Positions 1 through 12,078 of a DNA stretch of 64,000 nt are shown piece after piece (position 1 is the stretch's first letter; each line of letters opens with the position of its first letter). Source of the DNA: Ulota crispa (Eukaryota; Streptophyta; Bryopsida; Orthotrichales; Orthotrichaceae); NCBI GenBank assembly GCA_963920765.1, contig OY987251.1:12527219-12591218 (forward strand), read 5' to 3'. Below the pieces are notes generated by a model. That model was not told the DNA's origin and ran no database searches. It saw only the letters and a list, made by a program, of their open reading frames with translations. A program made the position numbers and the translations under genes.

Positions 1-408
1 GATATGTCTACCACATCCTTTCAGCTATTCTACCACATCTCCCAAGGTAAATTTTAGATATCTACCTTCAAATAGTTGAATTTGAGAATTTGGAATTCAG
101 ATTTGGACTTGGAGACCATGATTTTGTCTAGAGCCATAAAAGAAGGGGCAGTTCAACAATACCCAATGAAAAAGCTTATCTTTTTTTTACAAACAAAGGT
201 AAAAGTAACAGTTTTCTCCCTAGCTAAACTTTTTGAGTGGGTGTTGTTGAATTGCAATTTTTTAAATGGTTCTAGACTAAATCATGGTCTCTAAGTCCAA
301 ATTTGAATTCCAAATTCTCAAATTCAACTATTTGAAGGTAGAAATCTAAAAATTACCCCGGGGTGTGGTGTAGTAGTTCAAAGGGTGTGGTACACATATC
401 AATTCCTT
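1..408. mobile_element. Fold-back MITE of the GGGAATTGATAT family, left end outside the window
   Basis: ACCACATC ... TTGAGAATTTGGAATTCAGA returns inverted from about 240, ending GTGTGGTACACATATCAATT. The whole block is a long inverted repeat around a pale centre (AAGCTTATCTTTTTTTTAC ... GCTAAACTTTTTGAG). Members at 3462, 52588 and 53196 share the arms. Confidence 0.7.
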
Positions 409-1738
409 TGGAAAATAGAAAAATACATTAATTTTTTGGGAATATAGCCTATATCTCAATTGATCCTGAAAAGGAAAGTTGTGGCACAACTAAAACCCCT
501 TGCTTCACTTTGGCCGGTAGGTAATGAGTCTAATGACCGCCAAAAGTTAAAGTAAAATCATTAATTTTTTTTCTTGTAGGTTACACAATAGTGCCTCGAT
601 ATGATGAAGGTATGCGGACACCATATTCATTTCATGTAAGGAAGACATTCATTGTAACTAGAGGATCTTTTGTAGCTCCCCAACCGCCATGGACAGTCAT
701 TTACTTCATCTTAGCCAAGCATTTTTTCTTATAAAAGTTCATCTCAGCAAGGCAATATTGTATTTTTACCTACATTAGAAGCTTTTATATGTTCCATTTG
801 AAATTTTTGTAAGAAGGTTACGGTCAATCTTGTCCCTTGGACAACGAAGGTAACTTCTTGAAAAAATGACTTGTAGGATTCAATTTGAAAATATAATTTC
901 ACAATTTAGAAAAAAAAGTGATGAATGGTCCAAATTTCTTGATAAAACAGTCTCTTCATTGAGATTATAGTACATTAATTTCATCTTAGAGTTATTAATA
1001 TTTTGGTTTTCCTTTCAGTTTTGAACTTACTTCTATTTAACAAATTTTTAGTAGATGAAAACTAAGTGAATTTTCTCTAAAAAAATTCACTAAGTTTTTA
1101 ACGCAATTTGTCAATGTAAAGGTTTAGAAACTCAAAGTTAGTGTTGCAAAAAACTAAGTTATGGAGATTTAAAACTTTAAAATGTAGAGAAACAATTTGC
1201 TAAAAATCTTATTTTCTTCATTCTGAATGCAATTATCTTGCAATCTACTTGGTCAATTTTTTTGAAAAATAGTCCACATATTTTGAAACTTGTCTAGTAC
1301 AAGCTTTATAGTTATATATGCCTCAAAGATAATTCCTAAGGTGTTTTTCTCTTTGCAATGAAAATGACAAATATGCATTAGAAAAAATTTGGGCCCTCAA
1401 TAAGGCCCTGAGTTACCAAGCATGGGAACCTTGGGCACATTACACCAAACTTTGCACATGCACAATCTGACATGGCACCATTGGTGCCACATCAATTTAT
1501 TGATTTAAAAAAAAAAACCAAAATTCAAAAAAGTTTCTAATTTTTTTCTGAGATTTTTTTTTTTTTTTTAACTAATTTTTTTGGGCAACCAACGGGGCTG
1601 GTTTGGGGCTGGTTCCCACATTGGGAACAAAATTTATAAAGGCCTCATTGAAGGCTGAAATTTTCCATAATGAGTAGTTTTTGATGAAACAAATGTCTTG
1701 GGACTTTAGGGATTACGGTTATAAGGGAGCCCTTCTTT
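408..1738. other. AT-rich region without recognised gene
   Basis: Contains only short inverted words (GTGAATTTTCTCTAAAAAAA with ATTCACTAAG) and poly-A/T runs. Nothing coding. Confidence 0.6.
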
Positions 1739-2144
1739 AGAGAACCAATATGTGCACATCCGATGTTTGATATATTGCACACCTAAAGGAGGGCTAAATT
1801 TTAGGTCTTCACCATGAAAATTTGAATTCAAATTCAAAATTGGAGGCATTGATTTACTTCAAGACCACAAACGAGGACCACAAACGAGGTTACATTTGAA
1901 GTACACCCAATGGAAAAGCTTAATTACAAGGGGCAAATTATTTGTTTTACCTTTGTTTGTAAATTGGAAGTTATTTAATTGTAATCTCCTTTGTGGTTAT
2001 GAAGTAAATCAATGTCTCCAAAACCAAATTTGAATTCAAACATTCCAAATTCAACTTGTTCATGATAAATACCTAAAATTTGCCCTCCTCCAACATGCAT
2101 GTATCAAATTCTTGGTGTGCACATATCAATTCCCTTTCAAAAAA
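1739..2144. mobile_element. Fold-back MITE of the GGGAATTGATAT family
   Basis: Diverged end near 1739 (AACCAATATGTGCACATCC) and right end GGTGTGCACATATCAATTCCC. The arms carry the shared AATTTGAATTCAAATTC / GAATTCAAACATTC words. Confidence 0.55.
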
Positions 2145-2537
2145 TAATTTATAAATTCTTATAAAATTTGATTTGTTTAGATACATCACATTAAATATGA
2201 GCTAACTTCCAAAAAATTAAATGGCCTCTCCAAATCAAGCTTAAATAAGGAAATTTTAGTAAAGGGTTCTTGAAATTATGCTCCTACTTATAAATATTTT
2301 GGAGATATGCCCCTATTTACAATATTTTTCATTGTTCTGCTCCTATTTCCAATTTCTCCTAAAATTTTAGTTAGCAAACTTGCAACATTTAGCCAATTGA
2401 ATTTTGTTTGCTCTAAGGGGCTAGCTAAGAGAAATGGCTCCCCTAAGTGCCAAATCATTTACAGAAACAATGAAGGAATCGAACTTTTAGAAGAAGATAT
2501 TGCCTTTTAGCTATATGTTTTAAAAAATTTGGTTGTT

Positions 2538-3457
2538 TTAAGCCCTAAAATTCTTTCAGGTTTAGAGGCCCAAAACTGCTTCAAAATACTAGTCCCAAAA
2601 GCAAGGTCAAAATTTTCATTGAAACTTACTTTTTAACAAATCTGATTATAGGATCTTTCGGTTGACTTGCACAAGTACATTGTCCCAAAATTTCAAAATG
2701 AACATCCCCACCAATTGCAAGATCAATGTGCCTAAATTTTGAAAAGTAGGTTTTTCTAATCCTTCAAGACGATGAAGTTTTGGTTTTCAAACTTTCTAGA
2801 GAAAAACATGTATGTTATATTTCTTGTGCAATTTTGGCAATATGTTGAAAAATGGGTTGAAAGCATATATAAAAAATTTAACCAAAAAGAAATTTGGATT
2901 CATTTTTATAAAAATTGTAAAGTGAAAGGTATTGATGAATGAAAGATATAATTAAGATGCTAATAAGTTTTGGAAGAATTTGAAAATTGTTAATCCCAAT
3001 GGTGAGAATGCTCTAATAGACAATTATTAACTTTCAGTTTCATTTTCATATGAAAATTTTCAAAATTGAGAATGAGAGATATCTGTATATGTTTTTTCTA
3101 CCCTCTTCCTACCTTCATTGCCCGCAAAATAAAACTCCTTTTAACTCTTACCTCTTTATTTGGGATTGAATGATTCAATTTTTTTTGAGTAGGTATCAAT
3201 TTACACAATTCTATAAATAAAAAAATAAAAATTTTAGAATATATTTTTTGCTGCCCGATTTGACATTGAAATTGAAAAAACCTTCTAACGCTGGCATTAC
3301 TTATTGGAATGACATGAAATAAAGCTTCACATGTAGATTATCATGAGTAGCATCCATCCTAAAAATTTCATGAAACTTTTCCAAATTATGAAGCCAATAG
3401 AGCCTGCCCAAGTTCTCATAAAGCCCAAAGTGGGCTCCTTGGTCCTTTAGGGGTTAA
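2538..3457. mobile_element. Possible TTAA-type element, right end clear
   Basis: The right end CCTTGGTCCTTTAGGGGTTAA (TTAA 3454-3457) is typical. The last 220 bp resembles the right part of 58980-59918 (TTTTGCTGCCCGAT). The left end is proposed at TTAAGCCCTAAAATTC and is weak. Confidence 0.5.
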
Positions 3458-3461
3458 AAAA

Positions 3462-4080
3462 GGGAATTGACATATGCACACCAATGGTTTGATATTTGCA
3501 CACCCCCTTGAGAGGTAAATTACACTAGTAGAAAATTGCATTGAAACCCACTAAACTATGTCCAATTTTTTTTGTTGAGTTCCTTGTTTCCAATGCAACA
3601 TTTAGCAAAACAACGCAAAATTCTGGAAAATTTCAACGCAAAAACTCATTCCAACTCAAAAATCTGCATTGGAAACAAAGAATTCAGTAAAAAGAACTGG
3701 ACATAATTTAGTGGGTTTCAAAGCAGTTTTCTACTAGTGTTATAGATTTCTACCATTATGAAGCTTAGTTTGAAAATTTTGAATTTAGATTTGGACTTAA
3801 AGACCATGATTTAGTCTAGAACCATAAAAAAATTGCAATTCAACAACACCCAATGAAAAAAATTATCTTCTTTACAAACAAAATTAAAAATAATACTTTT
3901 CCCCCTAGCTAAACTTTTTCAATGGGTGTTGTTGAATTGCAACTTTTTTGTGGTTCTAAATTGAATCATGATCTTAGTACAAATCTGAATTCCAAATTCT
4001 CAAATTCAACTATTTGAAGCCAGAAATCTAAAATTTACTGTAAGGGGGTATTTAAATATGGTGTGCATATGTCAATTTCC
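3462..4080. mobile_element. Fold-back MITE of the GGGAATTGATAT family, interrupted by a CACTA-type MITE
   Basis: Left end GGGAATTGACATATGCACACC-like and right end GGTGTGCATATGTCAATTTC. The arms GATTTGGACTTAAAGACCAT and its inverted partner face each other. The insert at 3523-3739 lies in the left arm. Confidence 0.75.
3523..3739. mobile_element. CACTA-type MITE, 217 bp, with TTA target duplication
   Basis: It starts CACTAGTAGAAAATTGC and ends GCAGTTTTCTACTAGTG. The inverted arms include GAAACCCACTAAA / TTTAGTGGGTTTC. TTA is duplicated at 3520-3522 and 3740-3742. CACTA ends with a 3-bp duplication define this superfamily. Confidence 0.85.
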
Positions 4081-4479
4081 TTAAAAAATAGTTTTTTGTT
4101 TCAATACGTTGAGGTGCACGCTTGTTACATTGTTCCTAAGTTAATTGATTAGAAACTTCTCAAACACTGAGAAAGTGATTTTTACAAAAAAAAAAAAAAA
4201 TGTAATTCCAATGTAGTATGTGAGACGTGACATTGTCATTGACAAGTAGCATCTTCATAATTACCAATAATAATGTGCAATTATATCCATACTCTACCAT
4301 GATTGCAAGTTGCAACCAATTCAAGGGTAATTATTAAAATCAACACACATAAACTAAAACAACTCTATCTAAATTTAAAATGAAGTATCAAAGTCAACAA
4401 AGTGAAGTAATAATTGATCAACCATTTGCTCAATTACCTAAATTATACTAAATTACCCCACATTTATATCTACTATAAT

Positions 4480-7400
4480 TGTAGGGGATAAAATTTTAGA
4501 CATAGTAGACCAATTTTTGAACATAGTGGACCAATTTTTGGACAACATGCTTCACAAAGGATATAAGACATTACCTTCTCCTATATCAACCCACACTTAC
4601 AACTTTGACATCACCACTTTATTGGAGCTCTATTATAAAAAGAGTGAGGAGCCCTGACTAAGAAGAGATCATCCATGGGGAGCAAGCCAAAAATAAGTTT
4701 TTTGCATGCTTATTTTATTTTTATTTTATTTTTGCTCATTTCCTTATTTTCATATTTCTTCTTTTTGTATTTTAGGTTACCAAAGATGGATTATTAGTGA
4801 GGAGAAGTTGTAGAATGGCAACACTTTCATTACCACCTATTGTTTTTTCTCCACTTTCTTAAAATCTTAGTCCTTCACCTCTAAGGATGACAATGCTAGA
4901 TTATCCTACACCTTTGTTTGTGCTTTCTATATTAATAGAAGAAGAAAACATTTTGCAAGAAATAGATGAAGAAAAGATTGATGCTCATGATGCAACATCT
5001 TTTGATAGTCAAGAGTGTGAAGAAGAGGAAGAAAGTCTTCTTGTGAAGAATTAGAAAAAGATGACATATATGAAAACAATTATGATAACATTGAAGAAAA
5101 GAATTTAGAAGAGCTTTGGTGGTCACATGAATTATATCACAACTCCCAAGATTTTAGTTCTCAATCTTTAAACGGGAAAAAAATGAACATTTGATGTTTT
5201 TGGTGCATGTTCAAGTGTAAATTCTAATGCAGGAGCAACTGGTACTTCAAACAAACTGCTTTTGCAGAGACTCTTTACCTTAGTGCTCAACTCCAAGAGC
5301 ATTGGCCAAATGATCTCTGGTTACCACCTCCAAGAGCCAGATACATTTGAACAATGGCCTCTGGCCACCACCTCCAAAAGTTAGATGATATTAATAGAGT
5401 TGCCTACCTCAGGCATGACTTTTGAAGGCGTGGCTATGACCCTACAATCCTGACTGCACCAAGTTTGAGACCACATGGCGGATTTGAATATGCCTACAGA
5501 AAAATACTATAATTCATCTGTCCATGTAGCTTTAACATGTTTGAATTTCAATTTTGCAGTAGACTAGGAACTTCTTGTGACCAACTCAAAGGGCTACGCG
5601 ACAAGAGAAGAAGCTCTGCACTTAGAATTTTTTTTTTTTCATTAGCTGCAAGTGCCCACATCAAGCCACCAACTTCCAATATCAATGTATGAGGGCCCAC
5701 GGTTTCTATATTAGCTAATTTTCATGAGCTTAAATTTTTTGACCCATTCATTGGTGTTAAAATGAAGACCATCCATGTTAATGCTAAATCATCTGTTACT
5801 TTTTACAATCAAACTTTCAATTCTGGTCCAAAAACCAGGAGTTGAACTTTCAATTCAAGAATCAAAGGTTCAACCTTTGGCCCAGAAGGAAGAAGATAAT
5901 TTTTTATCTTCTATTGTTAGATTAAAAAATATTTTATGCAAAAAAGAAAATGTTACTAGTGAAGAAGAAGAAACTCGATATGAGAATGTTACTAAAAATG
6001 CAATTGATGTAAAGCATGTATATCAAAATTCTACATAGACTAAAGATTTTTTTACCTACAGTCCAGAACTACAAATTTTTTGTGGTCCATCAAGATCAAA
6101 CATTTTTTTGCAAAATTTTCCAACATTTCTCAATTTATTCAATATATATTGGCCACATTGGGTTTTACATTCCATTGTTATAGAAACCAATCAATATGCA
6201 ACAAATGTCAATACATATGGGAAAAATTGTAAATGTCCAAATTGAAAATTACTTTTTGTTTAAAGGTTGAAAGCATACATTGCCATAATCTTATATATAA
6301 GTTTGAAACGCCAACCAAACATAAAGTCTTATTGGCATTTCCAATGTTTGTTCTTTCATTGTCCTATTATTTTGAATCTTATATCTAGAGCTTGTTTTAA
6401 AATGTTGAATAAATGTTTATATATCATCAATCCTAGTGCGTATTAGAAAAAACGAGAAATGTCAGGATATGATAAAATGAAGCAAATTTGGTGGTTGATG
6501 GAAACAATTTGATATAGTTGTAAAAGAGTTTAGATTGTTGGGAAGTATGCAATGGTAGATGAGATGATGATTTATTATAAAGATAAATATTGCCTTTCAC
6601 AACAATACATGTCATAAAATTCTCAAAAATGGGATTTGAAAGTATGGTGTTTTGCAGATTTTGTTTCCAAATTTGTATCTAATTTTGAAATTTATTGTAG
6701 GTAAAATCATATAATATGAAATGGAGTCAATTTACCGCAAGAGGGAATTAGAAGAGAGGTAAGATTAGCACATAATGTTGTTTTACGTTTATTAGTACCT
6801 AATGAAAACAAAAATCATGTGAATCACTACGGACAATTTTTTTTCATCTATAGCATGATTTAAAGACTTATTGGAGAGAGATACTTATGCTATGGAAACT
6901 ATTTAATTTAATAGAATAAGTTTACCACATGCTTTTAACATTAACAAAGCATTTAGCCGTTGTGTACAAAAAACATTAGAATAGTGCATGCATGAGTCTA
7001 AAAATGATTATTATTTTATGAAATGATAAGAAATTGGTTTTTATTCTTTTAACATATACGGTCCCTCTTCAATTTCCATGTCAACCGGTCGCCACGGTAC
7101 CTTATCGTAATGGAGTAATTTGAATAGAAATTTATACTTCTCTCATATATCTTGAGTATACTACATACATGCAAGAAGTTGATATAGCGGACTAATTGCG
7201 TATTTTATACACGTTTAAAATCCGATCGCACAAGTGGTGGCACTGGGTGTGTATTTTACTCGGCGACATTAGTATAGTCAATATGTGCGTGATATGTTTG
7301 GATAAATATAAAGATTGTGAGCCCTCTTGCATTCCAATGACACATTTACAATTTCAAACTCAATTGTATGAAGCTTTGGTTCAAAACTAGCGGCGAAAGC
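4480..7400 (+). mobile_element. Possible old, decayed retroelement internal region
   Basis: A TATAAAAAGAGTGAGGAGCC motif near 4635 is followed by scattered short acidic and Glu/Lys-rich coding-like stretches on the plus strand (about 4915-5190 and 5775-6040), with codon-like composition unlike the surrounding MITEs. It is broken in many places and looks old. No protease, reverse transcriptase or integrase motif was recognised and no flanking repeats were found, so the family is not assigned. It could equally be a dead fragment of something else. Confidence 0.25.
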
Positions 7401-7652
7401 GACAAGTGGATGTAAAAGGTGAGGCCCCTAAAAGGAGTGTGTATTATCCAATATTCTTGAATTTACGTAAATTATGTGTGGTTGTAATGATGACTCTACC
7501 ACGGTAGTATAATGCAAGACCTATTGTCATACATGCGCCAATCAATTTATGTATTGGTGCAAAAGATGTTTTCAAATATCTCATGAACGTTTCAATTGTT
7601 GATTATTTTATAATGTAAAGATATTTTACACATTTCTTTTCTAATTATGTTA

Positions 7653-7654
<2 letters not shown>

Positions 7655-7717
<63 letters not shown>

Positions 7718-7733
7718 GTATATGTATATATAT
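7655..7733. repeat. (TA)n microsatellite
   Basis: About 80 bp of TA repeats, with TATG interruptions at both ends. Confidence 0.95.
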
Positions 7734-7904
7734 TATTGTAATTATTTTATAGAAATTAGCAATTAGCATTTGCTATATTATACATTGACTATTAGAATTT
7801 TATTAGAGTTTTCTAATGATTGATAAGATTCATAATAAAAATTTGAATAAATTTTTAATTATACCTATGAGATTATGTTAAAAATATTAGATATATTAAA
7901 GTAA

Positions 7905-8940
7905 ATAGAGCTAAATATGATGCTACAGAGATTCCTATAAATTTAGTATTTAGAGTGGTATAATTCCGTCAAATGTAATACCAAATAATTTTTAACTTTG
8001 TATTACAAAATTGTGTATGATATTAGTTGTTAGAATGGTAAAATTATTTGAAATGTGATATCAAAGAGGATTAAATTTGATGTTACAAAGATGATTATGT
8101 TAGAATGGTGTAATTACATCAAATAAGCCACTGAAGAAGGTTAAATTTGATACTAAAGAGATTTCTATAATTTTAGTAAGTTGAGTGGTGTAATTACGTA
8201 AAGTTTGATAATAAAAAGGATTACATTTGATACTACAAATATTTGTATGATTTTAGTAGTTAAAATAATACAATTATATTAAATATGATACTAAAGAAGA
8301 TCAAATTTGATATTACAAAAATTTGTATAATTTTACTAGTTAGAGTGATAAAATTACATCAAATATGATACTAAAGATAGTCAAATTTGGTACTACAGAG
8401 GTTCCTATGTTAGAATTGTGTAATTACATCAGATGTGATACTAAATAGGGTTAAATATGATACTATAGAGATTCTTATGATTTTAGTAGGTAAAGTGGTG
8501 TAATTACTTCAAATCTGATAGTAAAGAGGGTTTAATTTGATATTACAAAAATTTGTATGATTTTAGTAATTAAAATGATGTAATTATATCAAATGTGATA
8601 CCACTAGAAAAAAAAATAAAGATAAACGACTGCCAAAAACCACAACGACTAGGTCAATAAAATTGCCTTGTAACTACAAAGTAACCGCACAACAATTGCA
8701 TGATTAGAATCTAGTCATGCAATTGTTTTGTAGTTACAAGGCAGTTCTGGTGATATAGTCGCTGTGGTTTTTGGCAGTCGTTTATCCTTGTTTTTCTTCT
8801 AATGTATTAAAAATGGTCAAATTTGATATTACATAAATTTGTATGATTTTAGTAGTTAGAATGGTAAAATTATATCAAATGTGATACTAAAAAGAATTAC
8901 ATGTAATATTATGAATATTCATATGATTTTATTAGTATGT
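7905..8940. repeat. Diverged tandem repeat, unit about 70-83 bp
   Basis: The unit holds GGTGTAATTACATCAAATGT, GATACTAAAG, then TTTGATATTACAAA and ATTTTAGTAGTTAGA. Unit starts fall near 7961, 8041, 8111, 8194, 8270, 8350, 8420, 8501, 8580 and 8866. A CACTA-type MITE interrupts it at 8602-8804. Copies differ at many sites, so the array is old. Confidence 0.8.
8602..8804. mobile_element. CACTA-type fold-back MITE, 203 bp, inside a tandem repeat
   Basis: It starts CACTAGAAAAAAAAATAAAG and ends TTTTTCTTCTAATG. Its arms GATAAACGACTGCCAAAAAC and partner are nearly perfect, and most of the element is one hairpin. Flanking triplets are TAC and TAT. It splits the minisatellite at 7905-8940. Confidence 0.78.
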
Positions 8941-10009
8941 GTTTATTTGTTTTTGTTTTTATATTAATAATATTGCATAAATATGTTCAATTACATGTAC
9001 AAATATATGTGCACACAAATTTATATATTTTTGTACTATAGTTTTTTGTTATGCAATGTTTTTAACTTTTTGATTGTGTTGTTATTATTATTTTTTAATC
9101 TTTGTAACAATTTTTAAATTTTAGTGAAGCTTGCGTGCCTCTATAACCGTTTAAAATGACATTTGTAAGTAATATAAATTTTTTGAGCAACGTGTGGTGA
9201 TTGCATTATATAAAAAAAGAGTAATTGGTGTTATGGGAAAAATTTAATGACATTGAAGGCAATTCTCATGGAATTTGGACTAATGACAAGTAGTTTCATT
9301 CATAGGAAACAATGAATGAAGGAGAAAAGTTGAGAGGGTGTTCCCAATGTTAGGAATAGATTTGGTAACACTTTGAGAACACAGCGATAACATAGTGGGA
9401 TCTTTTATTTTTGTGTGCCCAAGGCATTTATGCATTTTATTATTCTAGTAACCTTTTACATACAATAACTTTTAGAGAGATAGGGTTTTTTCAATTTTTT
9501 TAAAAAAATTGTTAATGAAAATAAATTCTTTCAATCTACCGTTTGGATTTTTCTATTTTAAAATAATCTTTTGGGAATTTGGTTTGCAAAAAGATCCAAT
9601 GTAGTGTGAATTTTAAGCATATGTTTGCAATAAGAGGCCAAAAGAGAAATATTCCATTCTTTTTTTGGTTATGCAAATTTGAGAAAATGTATATAACATG
9701 ATTTAGAGTATATTGGACAAAACTCTTTAGCACTTGTAGTTCAAAAATTGTTCACCACATGTGGTCAAATGCATCTGAAAATTTTGGGCAAAGGTAAAAA
9801 AAACTTATGTGCTACCTTCAAATGAGCATATCTCTCAATCCCTACGGTCAAACTTCACAAAAAATTTAGGATATATTCTTGAATAAGTTTTTTACAAGAT
9901 CTTATGGTTGGATTTGAGGTTTTTTGAAAAAATTTGTTTTTAAGATTAAAACATTAGAAATGGCAATTTTAAGTGTTTTTTGAGAAAAATTGTGTTTGGT
10001 CCTTTAGAA
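8941..10009. other. AT-rich region; the last 250 bp resembles the TTAA 930-bp subfamily
   Basis: 9820-10010 shares GATCTTATGGTTGGATTT and an end-like GGTCCTTTAGAAGTTATA with the elements at 53917 and 58980, so an eroded member probably ends near 10012. The left border is not visible. No gene. Confidence 0.4.
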
Positions 10010-10590
10010 GTTATATGCATAAGAGTGTTTTTCTTTAAGAGACAATTTTGAAATTTTTGACTAGTTATTGCAAAATCACTATTAAACACCAAAACATAAT
10101 TGCTATCAAAGGATCTAAAATTTCAAAGACTTTCAATGATGTTATCAAAAACACCTCCAAAAACACAAATTTTTAAAACATTTGTGATTGAACATAGTGA
10201 GAAAATAAATTTTTAGTTTCTTTTTAGCTACCTAAAACTTCAAATGCAAAAATGACAATCTTCATGTACAAAAATAGAAAAATAGCCATTTGTGATAATT
10301 TAATATTTATTGTTATTATTTCAAAATTGATGACCCTCCTTCCAAATCCACTGAACCACAATTTCATAAATGAGCTTACAATGCAATTATTAGATAATTA
10401 TCACTTTAAACTAAGAGATTTTTAACTCCAATTTTTGATCAAAAGTCACTATGAATGAAAAAGAATTCAACAGTGAATAAAGTTCAACTTGAATAACAAA
10501 GACATTTCAAATGAAATTGACCCAAAAATGTATTTGGAATTTATTAGATGATGAATTTTCAACAAAAAGGCCCTATTGCCCAAAGAAATG
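10010..10590. repeat. Dispersed repeat, uninterrupted copy
   Basis: This is the colinear partner of 35780-36915 without the insert. At the matching point it reads ATCACTTTAAACTAAG, with one TTAA at 10406-10409. The right end runs into the 23-bp tandem array. Confidence 0.72.
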
Positions 10591-10595
10591 CCTAA

Positions 10596-10779
10596 TGTGA
10601 TATCACAAGACCTGACATTGTGATATCACAAGACCTGACATTGTGATATCACAAGACCTGACATTGTGATATCACAAGACCTGACATTGTGATATCACAA
10701 GACCTGACATTGTGATATCACAAGACCTGACATTGTGATATCACAAGACCTGACATTGTTATATCACAAGACCTATAAT
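10596..10779. repeat. 23-bp tandem array, 8 copies, each with a 12-bp palindrome
   Basis: The unit is TGTGATATCACAAGACCTGA plus CAT and starts at 10596, 10619, 10642, 10665, 10688, 10711, 10734 and 10757. The first six or seven copies are identical. TGTGATATCACA is a perfect palindrome. More degenerate TGTGATATTAYAAA units follow to about 10880. Confidence 0.92.
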
Positions 10780-11020
10780 TGTGATATTACAAAAATAGAA
10801 GTTGTGATATTATAAAAATTAGAATTGTGGTATTATAAAGATCAAAGTTGTGATATTACAAATGTGCAAATGTGATATTATTGAGGTTACTGTAATTTTA
10901 GTGATATAAATATTAGTTGGTTCTTGCTATGCTATGTATTTGCCATTAAACTTTTAGAAAATTTTCATATATTGAATGGAATGCTAAGTAAAAAAAATTG
11001 TAAGTTTTCAAATTATATTT

Positions 11021-11342
11021 AGAGAAAATTTCACGGATACCTTTAATGTTTGCAATGTTTACGTAGATATCCCTGCTCAAAAAATACACAAATATCTTTG
11101 GACCAAAAATTTTAAGTGTTTATTTTATTATGCATATCACTTCTTTTATTCTTTTATGCGCAATTTTTTTCTTTTTTTTTGTTTTATTACATTTTCTTCT
11201 TCAACATTGGTTAGGAAGGAAGTGCGAGCACAACAAACAAATGCCTAAAAATTATGGTCCAAGGGTATTTATGCAATTTCTGGAAAAGTAAGAGTATCTA
11301 TGTAAATATTCCAAACTTCAAAGGTATCCAAGAAAATTTCCT
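11021..11342. mobile_element. Inverted-repeat element with GAAAATTTCACGGATACC ends
   Basis: GAGAAAATTTCACGGATACC returns as GGTATCCAAGAAAATTTC, and GGACCAAAAATTTTAAG as CCTAAAAATTATGGTCC. It is the same family as 22193 and 55872. Confidence 0.7.
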
Positions 11343-11370
11343 TGGCATCTATGCAAAATATCAAAAGAGA

Positions 11371-11520
11371 CTAAAGATGTGATATTACAAAGGTCTTTGT
11401 GATTTTAGTAGTGCAATGTGATATCACAAAGAGTGAATATGTGATACTATAAAGGTCTTCGTTATTTTAGTAGTACCAATGTGATATCATAGATTGAAAA
11501 TGCGATATTATAGAGGTATA
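11371..11520. repeat. Short cluster of TGTGATATYACAAAG units
   Basis: Three units, TGTGATATTACAAAGGTC, TGTGATATCACAAAGAGTG and TGTGATACTATAAAGGTC, alternate with ATTTTAGTAGT. They are related to the arrays at 7.9-8.9, 10.6, 12.7, 29.15 and 53.1 kb. Confidence 0.7.
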
Positions 11521-11765
11521 GAGATATATATTGATTTTGATACCTATTTTCAACCTTTTTTTTTTGACCTCTTAAAAAAATTTGGTCACTCAATCCCACG
11601 ACCTCTTTACTTGCTTGGCTTTAGTGTGAAGTGCTTCCAATACATGTTTAATCCTCAGAGGCACCATAAACTATTGGAAAACTTACTTTTACAATTCTAA
11701 TTGCTTTAGCATATTTGAGAATTCCAAAAATAGAGGCATGTTTTAAAAATGTGAACTCTATAGAC

Positions 11766-12078
11766 TAAGGGCGGCTTCACACTACGGCCAAAGGTTGTGA
11801 GGCTGTTGGTTTGCACCAATTAGATTGCACTAAATCAAGAGTCCGGCCGCTCAACTCTTCACACTAGAGACCAAACTCCAAAGGCCGTCATCCCCCATTT
11901 GCTTACATGGCAACATTTTATCATGCAAGGTTGACGGTCTCTCAAGAAAAATTTGGGTGCAACAAAAATAAAGATCCAAACTATAAGCCAGAGGCCATTA
12001 ATTTCAGCATTTATTGTCTATTTTCATCTCAGTTTGATGGCCTCTCAACTTGGCCGGCCGTAATGTGAAGCCGCCCTA
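11766..12078. mobile_element. MITE with TAAGGGCGGCTTCACA ends, 313 bp, just upstream of the cap methyltransferase leader
   Basis: TAAGGGCGGCTTCACACTAC and, reverse-complemented from the right, TTAGGGCGGCTTCACATTAC form the ends, with TA borders. The opposite-facing copy at 50178-50546 shares GCCGTCAACCTTG and the CAATAAATGCTGAA interior words. Its right end is only about 50-100 bp from the leader. Confidence 0.8.

Noticed and set aside
10596-10779. CRISPR-like array
   Set aside because: The repeats are directly tandem without spacers, and the context is a plant nuclear genome.
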